Shown here: positions 26,560-36,210 of the stretch, piece by piece
Numbering within the stretch: position 1 is the first letter of the stretch
Layout: each line of letters begins with the position of its first letter
From: Nitrospira sp.
Lineage (GTDB): Bacteria > Nitrospirota > Nitrospiria > Nitrospirales > Nitrospiraceae
Direction of reading: 5' to 3'
Assembly: GCA_029194675.1 (NCBI GenBank)
Contig: JARFXP010000002.1
Location: 434,001-498,000, forward strand
DNA: 64,000 nucleotides
Made by a program: the position numbers and the translations under genes
The notes under the pieces: model-generated
Database searches by the model: none
Seen by the model: only the letters and a program-made list of their open reading frames with translations
What the model was told of the DNA's origin: nothing

Positions 26560-27367
26560 ACTACAATCCCATGTGTTACGCCTGATCGCGGCAGAGCGCA
26601 GCCCAGATAGTTACATAGCGGGTGGTATCGCTCTTAACCGTGGAGGGCCACGTTATTCCAGCGACATCGATATCTTCCAGGATACGGAGCAACGTCTTCA
26701 CGCCGCCGCCGTTGCCGATGCGAGAACGTTAACGGCGGCCGGGCTTACACTCTCATGGACAAAGATTGTGACCGGCAAGCGCGCGGTGGAGCTTGAGGGG
26801 CTCGGCGACACGATGAGACTGGAATGGGTACATGATGCACCTTTCCGTTTTTTTCCGCCGCAACGTGACGAACTGTTTGGTTACGTCCTGCACCCCGTTG
26901 ACCTTGCGACCAACAAAGCGGCGGCGGCAGCTGACCGTCGCGAACCGCGCGACCTCGTTGACCTCATCACCGTTCACGACACGATCCTCCCGCTCGGAGC
27001 CGTCATTGCTGCTGCGGTTGGGCGTTTTCCGGGACAATCGCCGGAAGAAATGCTGGCTGAGATCACGCGCCACAGCCGCTTTACTGCGGAAGAGTTTCAG
27101 GCGCTCGCGACCGAGCGGCCTCTTGACCCGCACGCCCTGCACCGGCATATCCGCAACATGATCGAAGACGCGGAGCGATTTATCAGCCGCGTTCCCAGTG
27201 ACGCCGTGGGCGTGCTCTTTCTGAAAAATGGAAAGCCCGTCCAGCCCGATTTGGAGGCGCTTGAAACCTACCAGCGTCATGCCGGAACTCCGGGCGGCAT
27301 CTGGCCGACCTCACCCGAAATATCAGCCGCGATGCTGGAGCGGTACAACAGCGGGCCGAAGCCGTAA
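26546..27367 (+). CDS. AbiEii/AbiGii-like nucleotidyltransferase (candidate toxin)
   Basis: 273 residues from a GTG at 26546, the only sensible start before the conserved region. The nucleotidyltransferase core is AGGIALNRGGPRYSSDIDIF, with the acidic pair of the active site in DIDIF. Later come LHPVDLATNKAAAAADRREPRDLVD, the family's conserved Lys and Asp region. Members of this superfamily modify tRNA or act in phage exclusion. Overlap with the small gene upstream suggests a bicistronic toxin-antitoxin module that appears intact. Confidence 0.78.
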   Translation: MPLTKLQSHVLRLIAAERSPDSYIAGGIALNRGGPRYSSDIDIFQDTEQRLHAAAVADARTLTAAGLTLSWTKIVTGKRAVELEGLGDTMRLEWVHDAPFRFFPPQRDELFGYVLHPVDLATNKAAAAADRREPRDLVDLITVHDTILPLGAVIAAAVGRFPGQSPEEMLAEITRHSRFTAEEFQALATERPLDPHALHRHIRNMIEDAERFISRVPSDAVGVLFLKNGKPVQPDLEALETYQRHAGTPGGIWPTSPEISAAMLERYNSGPKP

Positions 27368-27666
27368 CGCCGCACCATCGGCAAGACATTCCGGCACTGT
27401 TTCACAGCGGGTCAGTTCTGCAACTTGCGTCGAACCCGCGCCAACGCTGGCCTTCCCGTGGCGCACCACCGCATGTCAGCATGATGGCCGCTGCAGGCCT
27501 GACACGGCCTCGAATCACAATCCGCTCGACGGAAATGGCATCGTGAGGAGTCATGTGATGGGAACCCGGTCAAGGCAAGCATTAGGGAAGACTCGATACA
27601 ACCCCGATCGGCTTGCCGCCGTCGGGACTCCTATGATACCGTCGAATCCTCTTATCTGGAGTTGGA
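27368..27666. other. Gap after AbiEii-like gene
   Basis: Nothing recognised; no convincing gene, terminator or repeat. Confidence 0.4.
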
Positions 27667-28566
27667 ATGATGGTGAAACTTAAATGTGATATGCGACTGG
27701 TGTTGACGGTGGGAGCGTGCCTGCTCTTAGGACTACACCCCTGCCCTATGGTGCTCGGTGCCGAGGAGCCGGTCACGATTTCAAAGTCCGAGGAGTATTT
27801 TCCCGATACGGCCGGGAGCCGCTGGACCTATCGCGGCCAGATCAACGAGGGACCGCTCCAGTCTGTGGAACTGAAGTTTTTCACAAATGTGTCGACGGTC
27901 GAGGGAACCAAGACCATGAACGGTGTCACGGTAACCGTCTTTCACGATACGAACCCGGGAGATCATGGACCGTCGGATAGTTTTTATCGACGCGATGCGG
28001 TCGGCATTGTGTATTATGGGTCGGAGCCGGGAACACCGTTCGAAAAACATCTTACCCCCTATCAGATTTTTAGATTTCCGTTGAGAATTCCATCCTCCTT
28101 CCAGCAGTTTGACCGAATGGGAGTTGATTTCGGCAGCGATATGGATCGTGATCAAACGGATGAAACGGTCGATACCCAGGGGTGGAGTAAGGTGATCGGT
28201 CGAGAAACCATCACCGTCCCGGCCGGTACGTTTCAAGATACCATCAAAGTGGAATCACGGATGAACATGAAGATCCACTTGTCAGGAAGTCGTCGCATCG
28301 TCTCAGGAATCGACGTGATGACGGCCTGGTTCGCCAAGGGGGTCGGTCTCGTGAAATATTCCGAGCGGCAGGAATTATCAGCCATCAAGGAAGACCGCGG
28401 CGTGGTCACGGAAGTTACAGAAGAACTTGAAGACTACACCATCAAACCCGCGAAGGCCTCACTGAGTCGATTCGAACCCACGGCGAAGGGTGTTCTCACT
28501 AATGACTTTGGCGATCATGAACTGGGCCAGGTAATCTTCTCCCCCCGCTTTCGCACCCACCCCTGA
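27667..28566 (+). CDS. Exported hypothetical protein
   Basis: 299 residues with a signal peptide (to about residue 32, ...GLHPCPMVLGAEE). The mature part starts EYFPDTAGSRWTYRG, a pattern I associate with beta-rich envelope proteins of unknown function, and later has ETITVPAGTFQDTIKVES and WFAKGVGLVKYSE. No catalytic motif. The last 108 bases overlap the 3' end of putA on the other strand, so the C-terminal residues are constrained by both genes. Confidence 0.65.
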   Translation: MMVKLKCDMRLVLTVGACLLLGLHPCPMVLGAEEPVTISKSEEYFPDTAGSRWTYRGQINEGPLQSVELKFFTNVSTVEGTKTMNGVTVTVFHDTNPGDHGPSDSFYRRDAVGIVYYGSEPGTPFEKHLTPYQIFRFPLRIPSSFQQFDRMGVDFGSDMDRDQTDETVDTQGWSKVIGRETITVPAGTFQDTIKVESRMNMKIHLSGSRRIVSGIDVMTAWFAKGVGLVKYSERQELSAIKEDRGVVTEVTEELEDYTIKPAKASLSRFEPTAKGVLTNDFGDHELGQVIFSPRFRTHP

Positions 28567-31407
28567 GAAACGGTGCCCACCGAAAGGTTGACGAGAGACG
28601 AGGGCGCCGGTGATTGGTCGGTTCAAGTAGAGATTGCCCACGTCGAATTCCTCCCGTGCCTTGGCAAGAGTGACCGGGCTTCTGGCATAGACCCCTCCGG
28701 TCAAGGCATAGTCGGTCCCGTTCGCCATGCGGATTGCGTCGGCAATACTCTCCGCTTTCATCACGGCTAAGACCGGCCCAAAGATTTCCTCCTGTGCCAG
28801 ACGGTGATGAGGTCGGATGTCGACAAACACCGTCGGTCCGACGAAATATCCGGTTTGATCCAGGGGGTACTGCACGAGGAGCCGGCCTTCCTCGAGACCG
28901 AGTGAAAGATAGCGTTGTATGCTCGCCTGGGCTCGGGCATCGATCACTGGTCCCACTTTGGTGGACGGGTGCATGGGATTGCCGACCTCCAAGCTCAGCA
29001 CTGCCTCACGTAGGCGGGAAACGAAGGTATCGTAGACGGTGCGATGGACGATGACTCGGGAGCAAGCCGAGCACTTCTGTCCTGCGTAGCCGGCGAATGA
29101 TGCGACGACGCCGGTGATCGCTTCGTCCAGATCGGCCGTCTCATCGATGATAATGGCATTCTTCCCACCCATCTCGGCAATCACCCGCTTGACCATAGGC
29201 TGTCCGGGGCGCTCGTGCGATGCTTCGGCCAAAATGCGGAGCCCCACGGTCTTCGATCCGGTAAACGCGATCGTCACGACATGGGGATGCGCGACGAGCG
29301 CTTGGCCGACCTCCGGTCCGCCTGGGAGACAAGTCAAACAACCGGTCGGTACACCGGCTTGGATCAAGATGTCAGTGAGCAGAGTCCCTAAGATGGGCGA
29401 GCGTTCCGACGGTTTGAACAGGACAGGATTCCCGGTCACGAGAGCCGCTGACACCATTCCGGTGGGGATGGCGAGCGGAAAATTCCATGGTGCGATGACT
29501 GCCGTCACGCCGCGCGGTTCATAGAAACGCTGGTTGAGTTCCCCCGGACGGTTGCCTAATCGCATCGGCCGAGCCAGACGATCCATCTCATCGGCATAGT
29601 AGCGGAGAAAGTCGATCGCTTCCGTCACGTCGGCATCGGCCTCACGCCAGGGTTTGCCGACCTCAAAGATCTCCCACGCTGCCAGCTCGTACCGGCGACG
29701 AGACATTTCCGACGCTGCATTGCGCAGGATTTCAGATCGCGCTTCCGGAGCTTTCTGCCGCCAACTGTCCCATTGTTTGACCGCCTGTTCGATGATGTGG
29801 TCCAGGTCGGACACTGCTGCGCTCTGCACCTTGGCCAGGACCTCATTCGGCCTACAAGGATTACGGGATTCCAACCATGGGCCGGTCAGCCTGCTACCTG
29901 ATGCCACACCGTGCCATTGTCGGCCCAGCTGAGATTGAACCGATCCAATACTCGCCCGCATGGCCTCCCGAACCTCTGCCTGTGAAAAGTCGCTGTGTGG
30001 TTCGTTGCTGAAACTCTTCCCGCCGCTCGTTGTTGTGTGTTGGAGCTGGGTCGGCTCTGTCGGTGGAGCGAGGAGCCTGGCCAATGGTTGGGACTCCACG
30101 TACTCTTTTTGGAGGAACGATTCGTTCGACGTATTTTCCAACAGCCGGCGTACCAGATACGCCATGCCCGGCAGCAACCGGCCCACCGGCGTATACAACC
30201 GGACACGGCGACCGAGCTTCACCATGGCCTGTTGGAAAGGCTCCGCCATGCCGAAGATCATTTGGTACTCGCGCGCGTCAGGCGTCAGACCACGCGATTC
30301 CGCATGGGCTTCGATGGCAGCTAACGTGCGAAGATTGTGCGTGCCGAACGCGGGGCGGATGAGATCGGAATGTTCAAACAGCACCGGAATCAACCGCTCG
30401 TAGTGCATGTCGGTTTCCGCCTTGTGCTCAAAAAGCGGAAGTGGCCAGCCTGCTTGCCGATATCGGACAGTGTCTGAATCCCAGTACGCACCTTTGACCA
30501 GTCGAATCGTGATCGGTATACAACGTGTCCGCACCCAGGCCACCAGATCCTGGACATCCCGTTCGGTCTCTCGATGATAGGCCTGGAGCGCGAGTCCTGC
30601 ATAGGGATAGGATCGATAGGCCGACTCTGCGAAGAGTTGCTTGAAAATGTACAGGATCAGGTCTTTCGTCTCCGCTTGTTCCATATCGAAAATCAATCCG
30701 GCCGGCAGCGACTGTGCCAGATCCACCAGCGGACGGAGACGCGCGGCGACCGATTCGTAACTTCCATCGGGATCGATCGGGTCCAAACGAGATGAGAGAG
30801 CCGAAATTTTGAGCGAGAACTGCACGGGTGGGATCGGTCCCAAGTGGTCTTGTTGGAGCAGAGGCGTGGAAGCCCAAGTTTTGGTGGCCTGACCGAGTTC
30901 GTTCAAAGCATTCAGGCACTGATCACGATAATGGTCTGCCTCCCGCTCGCTGATCGTCGCTTCTCCCAGCAGATCGACAGACCAGGCTCGTCCGTCTTTC
31001 CATAACTGCGACAAGACCGGCAATGCCTCTTCGATCGAGGCTCCGGCGATGAAGGTTTTCGCCATCTGTTCGATCTGTTTCCTGATCGACTTACCGGTGA
31101 GACGGGCTCCCATGCTTGTTGAAGCCAGTGCCTTCAATCCCCACTGAAGCCCGAACAACGCGCTGCTCTCGCGGCCGAAATATTCTTCGGCCAGCGAGAC
31201 GACTCGTTCATCATCCTGAATGACCGGAAGGACATCGATGAAGTGGAACAACCTTGTCTTAAACGACGCATCCTTCATCGCCAGATTGATCGCCGAATGA
31301 GACCACCACCGGCTGTCAAAAATTGACGGTGAAAGACAGCCGGAGAGCCGCGCGAGTCGTTCGCCGATCGAGCGAATGGCAGGTTCCAACGAGGGAGATG
31401 GTGTCAT
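28459..31407 (-). CDS. putA: Bifunctional proline dehydrogenase / glutamate-semialdehyde dehydrogenase
   Basis: 982 residues from the ATG at 31407 (AGGA 7 bases upstream). It oxidises proline to glutamate: the FAD proline dehydrogenase barrel occupies about 90-440 (with RLVKGAYWDSD and FGTHNLRTL), and the NAD aldehyde dehydrogenase about 500-960, with the catalytic-Cys segment GYAGQKCSACSR, EMGGKN and EEIFGPVLAV. It is the short PutA form without a DNA-binding ribbon-helix-helix domain. The 3' end overlaps the gene at 27667 by 108 bases. It is divergent from the Mrp gene at 31635. Confidence 0.95.
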   Translation of the reverse strand: MTPSPSLEPAIRSIGERLARLSGCLSPSIFDSRWWSHSAINLAMKDASFKTRLFHFIDVLPVIQDDERVVSLAEEYFGRESSALFGLQWGLKALASTSMGARLTGKSIRKQIEQMAKTFIAGASIEEALPVLSQLWKDGRAWSVDLLGEATISEREADHYRDQCLNALNELGQATKTWASTPLLQQDHLGPIPPVQFSLKISALSSRLDPIDPDGSYESVAARLRPLVDLAQSLPAGLIFDMEQAETKDLILYIFKQLFAESAYRSYPYAGLALQAYHRETERDVQDLVAWVRTRCIPITIRLVKGAYWDSDTVRYRQAGWPLPLFEHKAETDMHYERLIPVLFEHSDLIRPAFGTHNLRTLAAIEAHAESRGLTPDAREYQMIFGMAEPFQQAMVKLGRRVRLYTPVGRLLPGMAYLVRRLLENTSNESFLQKEYVESQPLARLLAPPTEPTQLQHTTTSGGKSFSNEPHSDFSQAEVREAMRASIGSVQSQLGRQWHGVASGSRLTGPWLESRNPCRPNEVLAKVQSAAVSDLDHIIEQAVKQWDSWRQKAPEARSEILRNAASEMSRRRYELAAWEIFEVGKPWREADADVTEAIDFLRYYADEMDRLARPMRLGNRPGELNQRFYEPRGVTAVIAPWNFPLAIPTGMVSAALVTGNPVLFKPSERSPILGTLLTDILIQAGVPTGCLTCLPGGPEVGQALVAHPHVVTIAFTGSKTVGLRILAEASHERPGQPMVKRVIAEMGGKNAIIIDETADLDEAITGVVASFAGYAGQKCSACSRVIVHRTVYDTFVSRLREAVLSLEVGNPMHPSTKVGPVIDARAQASIQRYLSLGLEEGRLLVQYPLDQTGYFVGPTVFVDIRPHHRLAQEEIFGPVLAVMKAESIADAIRMANGTDYALTGGVYARSPVTLAKAREEFDVGNLYLNRPITGALVSRQPFGGHRFSGVGAKAGGEDYLAQFMIAKVISENTLRRGFESTQ

Positions 31408-31634
31408 CGTTAGTCCTGTGAGTAATGCGCTCCGTATGAATTCAGTATACCTCTCCGACGGCAGATGGTCATCGTCCAAGCCTTCCCCTGTCGGCACATG
31501 GACGATAGCCCGAGCGACCCATATCATTTCGCGCCTGGCATCGCTTATGATGATGAATCACACGTGACGGCGACTCGACCGTGGTTATTCGAGAGTAAGG
31601 TGACGGTCGAGCACAATTGGATGGGAGAATCGAT

Positions 31635-32510
31635 ATGGCTGACGAACATAGTCATGGGGTGCAGCAGCCTCAGGCAAAAGATAATTTGATCCCTGGAGTG
31701 AAACAGGTCATCGCGGTGAGCAGTGGAAAAGGCGGGGTTGGGAAATCAACCGTGGCGGCGAACCTGGCCTGTGCGTTAGCCGTGGCTGGTGCCAAGGTCG
31801 GACTCTTGGATGCCGACCTTTACGGCCCCAATATTCCCATGATGATGGGGAGCACAGCCGGACCGGAACAGAAAGACGGTAAGATCCTTCCTGTCGAGAA
31901 TTACGGGGTGAAGCTGATTTCCATGGCGTTTCTGGTGCCGGAGGAAGCCCCGCTGGTTTGGCGTGGTCCAATGGTCCATCAGTATCTGCAAGCGTTCTTC
32001 CGCGACGTGCTCTGGGGGGACCTGGATTATTTACTCATTGACTTGCCGCCTGGTACCGGTGACGTGCAGCTTTCTTTGTCACAGATGGTTCCGTTGGCCG
32101 GAGCGATTACGGTGACCACGCCGCAAGAAGTGGCGCTCTACGACGTTCGTAAGGGCATGGCGATGTTTCAAAAAGTAAATGTCCCGCTCCTAGGGATCGT
32201 GGAAAACATGAGCTACTTTGTCTGTGGTCACTGCGGTGAGCGGACCGAGATCTTTTCGCATGGAGGAGGGGAGCGGGCTGCGGCCAAGCTTGGTGTGCCG
32301 TTCCTGGGACGGATCCCAATCGATCCCGCTATTAGGGATGGTGGGGATACGGGTCATCCAATCGTCGTGGCCGATCCAGCGTCTCCTCAGGCCGAGGCGT
32401 TTCGGGGTATTGCAAAGAAAATCATGGGAGAGCTAGGTGGCGCCGGGAAGGCCGGCCCGTCCATCGATAGTTTGCTCAAGAAGATCAAGCAGCCGTTCAG
32501 CAGCAATTGA
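31635..32510 (+). CDS. Mrp/NBP35-family iron-sulfur carrier ATPase
   Basis: 291 residues from the ATG at 31635 (GGGAG 8 bases upstream). It has the deviant Walker A SSGKGGVGKST, DADLYGPNIP, and a C-terminal CGHC motif for a bridging 4Fe-4S cluster. It carries clusters to apo-proteins in the cytoplasm. A Rieske-type ferredoxin follows by 25 bases, and lipA, a 4Fe-4S enzyme, lies a little further on; the group may serve iron-sulfur assembly. Confidence 0.93.
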   Translation: MADEHSHGVQQPQAKDNLIPGVKQVIAVSSGKGGVGKSTVAANLACALAVAGAKVGLLDADLYGPNIPMMMGSTAGPEQKDGKILPVENYGVKLISMAFLVPEEAPLVWRGPMVHQYLQAFFRDVLWGDLDYLLIDLPPGTGDVQLSLSQMVPLAGAITVTTPQEVALYDVRKGMAMFQKVNVPLLGIVENMSYFVCGHCGERTEIFSHGGGERAAAKLGVPFLGRIPIDPAIRDGGDTGHPIVVADPASPQAEAFRGIAKKIMGELGGAGKAGPSIDSLLKKIKQPFSSN

Positions 32511-32535
32511 CAGGTCTTATATTTGGAGGGAAAGA

Positions 32536-32847
32536 ATGGCGGAGTTCGTGCGAGTGGCAGCTACAGCAGATGTAAAACCTGGGCATGGTATTGTGGCAGA
32601 AGCGAATGGGACGACACTGGCCGTATTTAATGTGGATGGGACGATCCACGCGATCAACAATACCTGTTGTCATCGAGAGGGCCCATTGGGAGAGGGAGAG
32701 CTGGAAGGCAACATCGTCACCTGCCCTTGGCACGGATGGCGATACAATGTGACCACTGGGGCTTGCGTGAATAACCCTTCTGCAAAGGTTGCGACGTATC
32801 AAGTAAAGATTGAAGGTGATGATGTGAAAGTATTACTTGAACAATGA
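32536..32847 (+). CDS. Rieske-type 2Fe-2S ferredoxin
   Basis: 103 residues from the ATG at 32536, 7 bases after GGAGG. Ligand motifs are C-C-H (TCCHREGPLGEG) and CPWHGW, the two halves of a Rieske site, in the order of NirD/biphenyl-dioxygenase ferredoxins. No signal peptide, so a cytoplasmic electron carrier. The redox partner is not identified. It follows the Mrp gene. Confidence 0.92.
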   Translation: MAEFVRVAATADVKPGHGIVAEANGTTLAVFNVDGTIHAINNTCCHREGPLGEGELEGNIVTCPWHGWRYNVTTGACVNNPSAKVATYQVKIEGDDVKVLLEQ

Positions 32848-32952
32848 GCCTTGCTCGTGCCAAAGAGCGAACAGCATACTAGGGTTCAGCCGAGAAGGAT
32901 TCGCGGTTTTTGCTATAAACCATCGGCCATTCACTCTTACTTGAGGTGACAC

Positions 32953-33318
32953 ATGTCTGTTTCTGCCAACGATCAAACCGATATTGCGGCCGCGCTCGTG
33001 CGTCTCTATGTCTTTCTGGCCCAGTATCTTGATCGGTGTTTCGATGAAGCGGCTCGGAAGAGCTACCCGGACTCCGAACTCCAAGGGCATCTTGACGAAA
33101 CGCGACGGAAGCTCATGGAGATCCTGTCAGTCAATCCGGTCGTGAAGGGGAAGCTCGCCGATGAGTGTGACCGAATCCTGACGCTCGGTGCCTCTTGCCT
33201 AAAAGCCGGTGCGATTGATGCCAAGACCCGCGAGGCGATTCAAGCTGAGCGGGCAGTACTCAAGAACAAGACCATCGCACTCAGCGACTTGGTCGCCGTC
33301 TTCCGAGCGTTAGAATGA
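32953..33318 (+). CDS. Conserved-looking helical hypothetical protein
   Basis: 121 residues, all-alpha in appearance (ALVRLYVFLAQYLDRCF, HLDETRRKLMEIL). No signal or membrane helix. A TTACTTGAGGTGACAC sequence before the ATG provides a ribosome site. The next gene starts 3 bases after its stop. No family is recognised. Confidence 0.7.
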   Translation: MSVSANDQTDIAAALVRLYVFLAQYLDRCFDEAARKSYPDSELQGHLDETRRKLMEILSVNPVVKGKLADECDRILTLGASCLKAGAIDAKTREAIQAERAVLKNKTIALSDLVAVFRALE

Positions 33319-33321
33319 CCG

Positions 33322-33687
33322 ATGAGTCAGGGCGGGCTCGACAAACACCAGCTCGCTGGGTTGGACAACCGGGAGCGGGGATTTAGCAGACCGGTCGAGT
33401 TTGAACGCTCAGGGGAAGGCTATCGAGCCATCTTGCGGTATGAGACCGTCCGCGTCACGACGGAGATACATCCGACCCAGGACCACGCGCTCAGCAGTTT
33501 GATCCAGACCTTACATGCCAGGGGCTACCGGCAGCTGAAAACTCAAATGAGTTTTCGCGACGGTGTCTATCTCGGATCGCAGGAACTTTGGGTGGAATAT
33601 CCGGATCCACCAGAAACTGTGCTTGGCCCATCTGGTTTCTTTGATAAAATTATGAAGTGGTTTACGTCGCGCTCCGTGAAGGGATAG
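33322..33687 (+). CDS. Hypothetical protein upstream of lipA
   Basis: 121 residues, mixed alpha/beta ([52 protein letters not shown]). No family is recognised. It begins 3 bases after the preceding stop and ends 4 bases before the lipA start, so the three genes form an operon. Confidence 0.7.
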   Translation: MSQGGLDKHQLAGLDNRERGFSRPVEFERSGEGYRAILRYETVRVTTEIHPTQDHALSSLIQTLHARGYRQLKTQMSFRDGVYLGSQELWVEYPDPPETVLGPSGFFDKIMKWFTSRSVKG

Positions 33688-33691
33688 TGCT

Positions 33692-34606
33692 TTGAGCTTT
33701 ATTCCTCTTGATCGTCTTCGGTCCGCTTCAGTTACGGGCTCTCACCCCTCACCCGTCAGCCGACCCCGCCTTCCTTCCTGGTTTAAGGTCCAGGCCAAGA
33801 CTGGTCCGAATTACCTCGATATCAAGCAGACCATGGAGCGGCTCACGCTCCATACGATCTGCGAGGAGGCCGGCTGTCCGAACCGGTGGGAATGTTGGAA
33901 TGCCCGTACTGCCACCTTCCTTATTCTGGGCGATATCTGTACCAGACGTTGCCACTATTGTTCCGTCGAGACCGGAAGGCCGAATCCAGTGGATGAGAGG
34001 GAACCAGGTCGTGTTGCGGAAGCAGTGCGAGCCCTCGGCCTGCGCCATGCCGTGATCACCTCGGTGAATCGTGACGAATTGCCTGATGGTGGAGCCTGGG
34101 TCTTTGCGGAAACAATCAGGCAGACCAGGCGGCTGAATCCAGACTGTACGATTGAAGTATTGATTCCGGATTTCGAAGGCAATGAAGCGGCGCTCGCGAC
34201 TGTCTGTGCCGAGAAGCCTGAAATTTTGAATCACAATATTGAAACCGTCCGGCGACTCTTCCCTTCAATCAGACCCCAAGGGAAGTATCAACGATCAATT
34301 GAACTCCTTGCGAGGGCGAAGGAGCATGGGATGAGAACGAAATCCGGTTTGATCTTAGGGATGGGAGAGACACTCGACGAAGCGCGCGAAGTCATGCGCG
34401 ATCTCCGAGCGGTCGAGTGCGATATCATGACCATCGGCCAATATCTCCAACCGACGAGAGACCATCTGCCCGTCGCCCGGTTCTACGATCCCTCTGAGTT
34501 TGCCTTGCTGAAAGAAAAGGGCCTTGCCATGGGTTTCACTCATGTGGAATCAGGTCCGCTCGTCCGCAGCTCTTATCACGCGGAGCAGCAGGTTTCGAGC
34601 AGCTAG
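33692..34606 (+). CDS. lipA: Lipoyl synthase
   Basis: 304 residues, radical-SAM enzyme inserting two sulfurs into octanoyl groups. The auxiliary cluster cysteines are in [12 protein letters not shown] and the SAM cluster in CTRRCHYC. Other landmarks are [30 protein letters not shown] and the C-terminal SYHAE with the conserved Ser (RSSYHA). The TTG start at 33692 follows AAGGGA; no ATG lies before the conserved region. The first 25 residues are variable. Confidence 0.95.
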   Translation: MSFIPLDRLRSASVTGSHPSPVSRPRLPSWFKVQAKTGPNYLDIKQTMERLTLHTICEEAGCPNRWECWNARTATFLILGDICTRRCHYCSVETGRPNPVDEREPGRVAEAVRALGLRHAVITSVNRDELPDGGAWVFAETIRQTRRLNPDCTIEVLIPDFEGNEAALATVCAEKPEILNHNIETVRRLFPSIRPQGKYQRSIELLARAKEHGMRTKSGLILGMGETLDEAREVMRDLRAVECDIMTIGQYLQPTRDHLPVARFYDPSEFALLKEKGLAMGFTHVESGPLVRSSYHAEQQVSSS

Positions 34607-34691
34607 TTGGTACTGTCTTCTTCTGTTGAAGCCGTTGCAAATGGCCTGGAATCGCCGTAGAGTGGTGGTGCCACTTCACGGAGTAATGGTC

Positions 34692-34922
34692 ATGCCAAAA
34701 TCTGTCGCTGAATTAGAACAAGAGGCAAATCGTCTACCGAAGAAGGATCGTGCGGTCTTGGCGCATCATCTCATCGCAAGCATCGATCCGGGAGAAGATG
34801 TCGATGCAGAAGCGGCTTGGCTAGAGGAGGCCGAACGTCGTTATCAGGCATACCGACAAGGGAAGTTGGCAGGTAAACCCGCCGGACAAGTTTTTCGCGA
34901 AGCCAAATCCAAGCTCAGATGA
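34692..34922 (+). CDS. Addiction-module antitoxin (RelB/ParD-like)
   Basis: 77 residues from the ATG at 34692, 8 bases after GGAG; the frame extends upstream into lipA without meaning. It has the pattern of the short helical antitoxins found with RelE/ParE toxins: ELEQEANRLPKKDRAVLAHHLI, then AAWLEEAERRYQAYRQGKL. Its stop overlaps the toxin start as ATGA. Confidence 0.85.
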   Translation: MPKSVAELEQEANRLPKKDRAVLAHHLIASIDPGEDVDAEAAWLEEAERRYQAYRQGKLAGKPAGQVFREAKSKLR

Positions 34923-35218
34923 CTGTGGCTATCTTTCTTCCTCCCGCCGAGGAGGAAATGATTGCCGCCGCCCAGTATTATCAGTGCCAATCAGCCGGGC
35001 TGGGATCAGAATTTCTCAGTGAGGTCGAAAGGACGGTGGCCGCTATCCTGGTCCATCCGGAAGCCGCGCCAAAAGTGAAGAAGGATATCAGACGACGGCT
35101 GCTGAAACGTTTTCCATTTGGGATTCTGTACGCGGTTGCCGCTGATGAAGTCGTCATAGTCGCGGTCATGCATCTTCGACGTCGGCCTGGGTATTGGGAA
35201 GATCGGCTCCATTCTTGA
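34919..35218 (+). CDS. RelE/ParE-family toxin
   Basis: 99 residues, usual size. Landmarks are AEEEMIAAAQYYQCQSAGLGSEFLSEVE and the C-terminal FPFGILYAVAADEVVIVAVMHLRRRPGYW, with the basic residues of ParE/RelE. It starts within the antitoxin stop (ATGA). The pair appears intact. Whether it acts on ribosomal mRNA or gyrase cannot be told. Confidence 0.88.
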   Translation: MTVAIFLPPAEEEMIAAAQYYQCQSAGLGSEFLSEVERTVAAILVHPEAAPKVKKDIRRRLLKRFPFGILYAVAADEVVIVAVMHLRRRPGYWEDRLHS

Positions 35219-35395
35219 TAAGCCAAGCTGAGAACACATTCTCCACGCCTGGTCTTAAGCCAACCATATTCGTGTGCTTGTCACGACCTTAGGACTTCAA
35301 GCAGGCCTGCCTCAACAAACGTCAGTGGAACTGTCTTCACGACCAAAAAAAGAATGTTCTTTTCTGAGAACCATAGGCGGCAAAAAAAGTACGCT

Positions 35396-35446
35396 TCACA
35401 CTTGTCGCTGTGCCTCTGGTAAGACGTCGAGGCGGGGTTGGATCAT
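35396..35446 (-). pseudogene. Stub of an AbiEii-type toxin gene
   Basis: From the ATG at 35446 the frame reads MIQPRLDVLPEAQRQV and stops at 35396. The LxVLPEAQR pattern is the usual opening of AbiEii-type nucleotidyltransferases that follow this antitoxin type. The rest of the toxin, including the active site, is missing. The ATG overlaps the stop of the upstream antitoxin (ATGA). DNA beyond the break (35219-35395) contains no recognisable continuation. Confidence 0.6.
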
Positions 35447-35739
35447 GCGAGAGTTCGCGCTGGCATGGGCGGAACGTGGTCCAGCACGGCAAGCCCGAGC
35501 CGGTAGTGCCAATAGGCCCAGGAGCGGGGCGTAAACTGACCGATTTCGGCCTGACGCAGCACGGCGCGGAGATAATCATCGCCGGCGAGCGTGGCCAGTG
35601 CCTGAACGTCGTCGTAATCGCCGATGTTCATGACCTGGGCTACGACGCGATCGGGCATGGTCACGGCTTCCTCCGGCGTCATCCACCAGATGTACTTGCG
35701 CGCAAAGGGCGTCAGTGAAGCGGGGTCAGGCGGTGCCAT
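35443..35739 (-). CDS. Candidate antitoxin of AbiEii-like pair (toxin lost)
   Basis: 98 residues. The opening DPASLTPFARKYIWWMTPEEAV and the end RSWAYWHYRLGLAVL are those of a small conserved protein that I recall upstream of nucleotidyltransferase toxins; this is from memory. It is complete and could be expressed. The toxin stub follows with ATGA overlap, so this is an orphan antitoxin. Confidence 0.6.
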   Translation of the reverse strand: MAPPDPASLTPFARKYIWWMTPEEAVTMPDRVVAQVMNIGDYDDVQALATLAGDDYLRAVLRQAEIGQFTPRSWAYWHYRLGLAVLDHVPPMPARTLA

Positions 35740-35859
35740 CAGTAACCATGTACGATAGACAGGAGTGACGAACGATGGACAAATTCTACGCCAGAATCAG
35801 GTGATTGCCAACAAGCTTGCTTTCGAATGGAATGAGCCGAAATGCACAGGATCGATACA

Positions 35860-36066
35860 TCATCGGCGTGATTTCGGCTTCAGGGCGAGTTGCATGTCGC
35901 GTCGGGTGTCGGTCGAAGGAGCGATCGCATATCCGCCTGGCCCGAGATCAAGACGCCGGTAGATTTCAAACGCGGACTGCTGATTGCGACGGTCCATCTC
36001 GTCTTGTGATGCCAATTTTCCTCGCGTGAGGGTTGCGGACGCGGGCTGGCCTGGGTTTTTCTTCAT
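35860..36066 (-). CDS. Possible gene fragment, unknown
   Basis: 68 residues from the ATG at 36066, with the frame open to about 36140 (NGPRNHYLDPETEKALNQ). The composition (SAFEIYRRLDLGPGGYAIAP) looks coding. The lack of a convincing start and the IS end at 36159 just upstream suggest a 5'-truncated remnant. No family is recognised. Confidence 0.3.
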   Translation of the reverse strand: MKKNPGQPASATLTRGKLASQDEMDRRNQQSAFEIYRRLDLGPGGYAIAPSTDTRRDMQLALKPKSRR

Positions 36067-36210
36067 TTGATTCAAAGCCTTTTCAGTTTCAGGGTCTAAA
36101 TAATGGTTCCGAGGCCCATTGGCGGTACGTGGTTGGATTCACTCCTCCGCCCCACAATTTTCTTGGACACACAATTGGGGCAGACTGCCCCCTCATGAAT
36201 GGAGGTGTCC

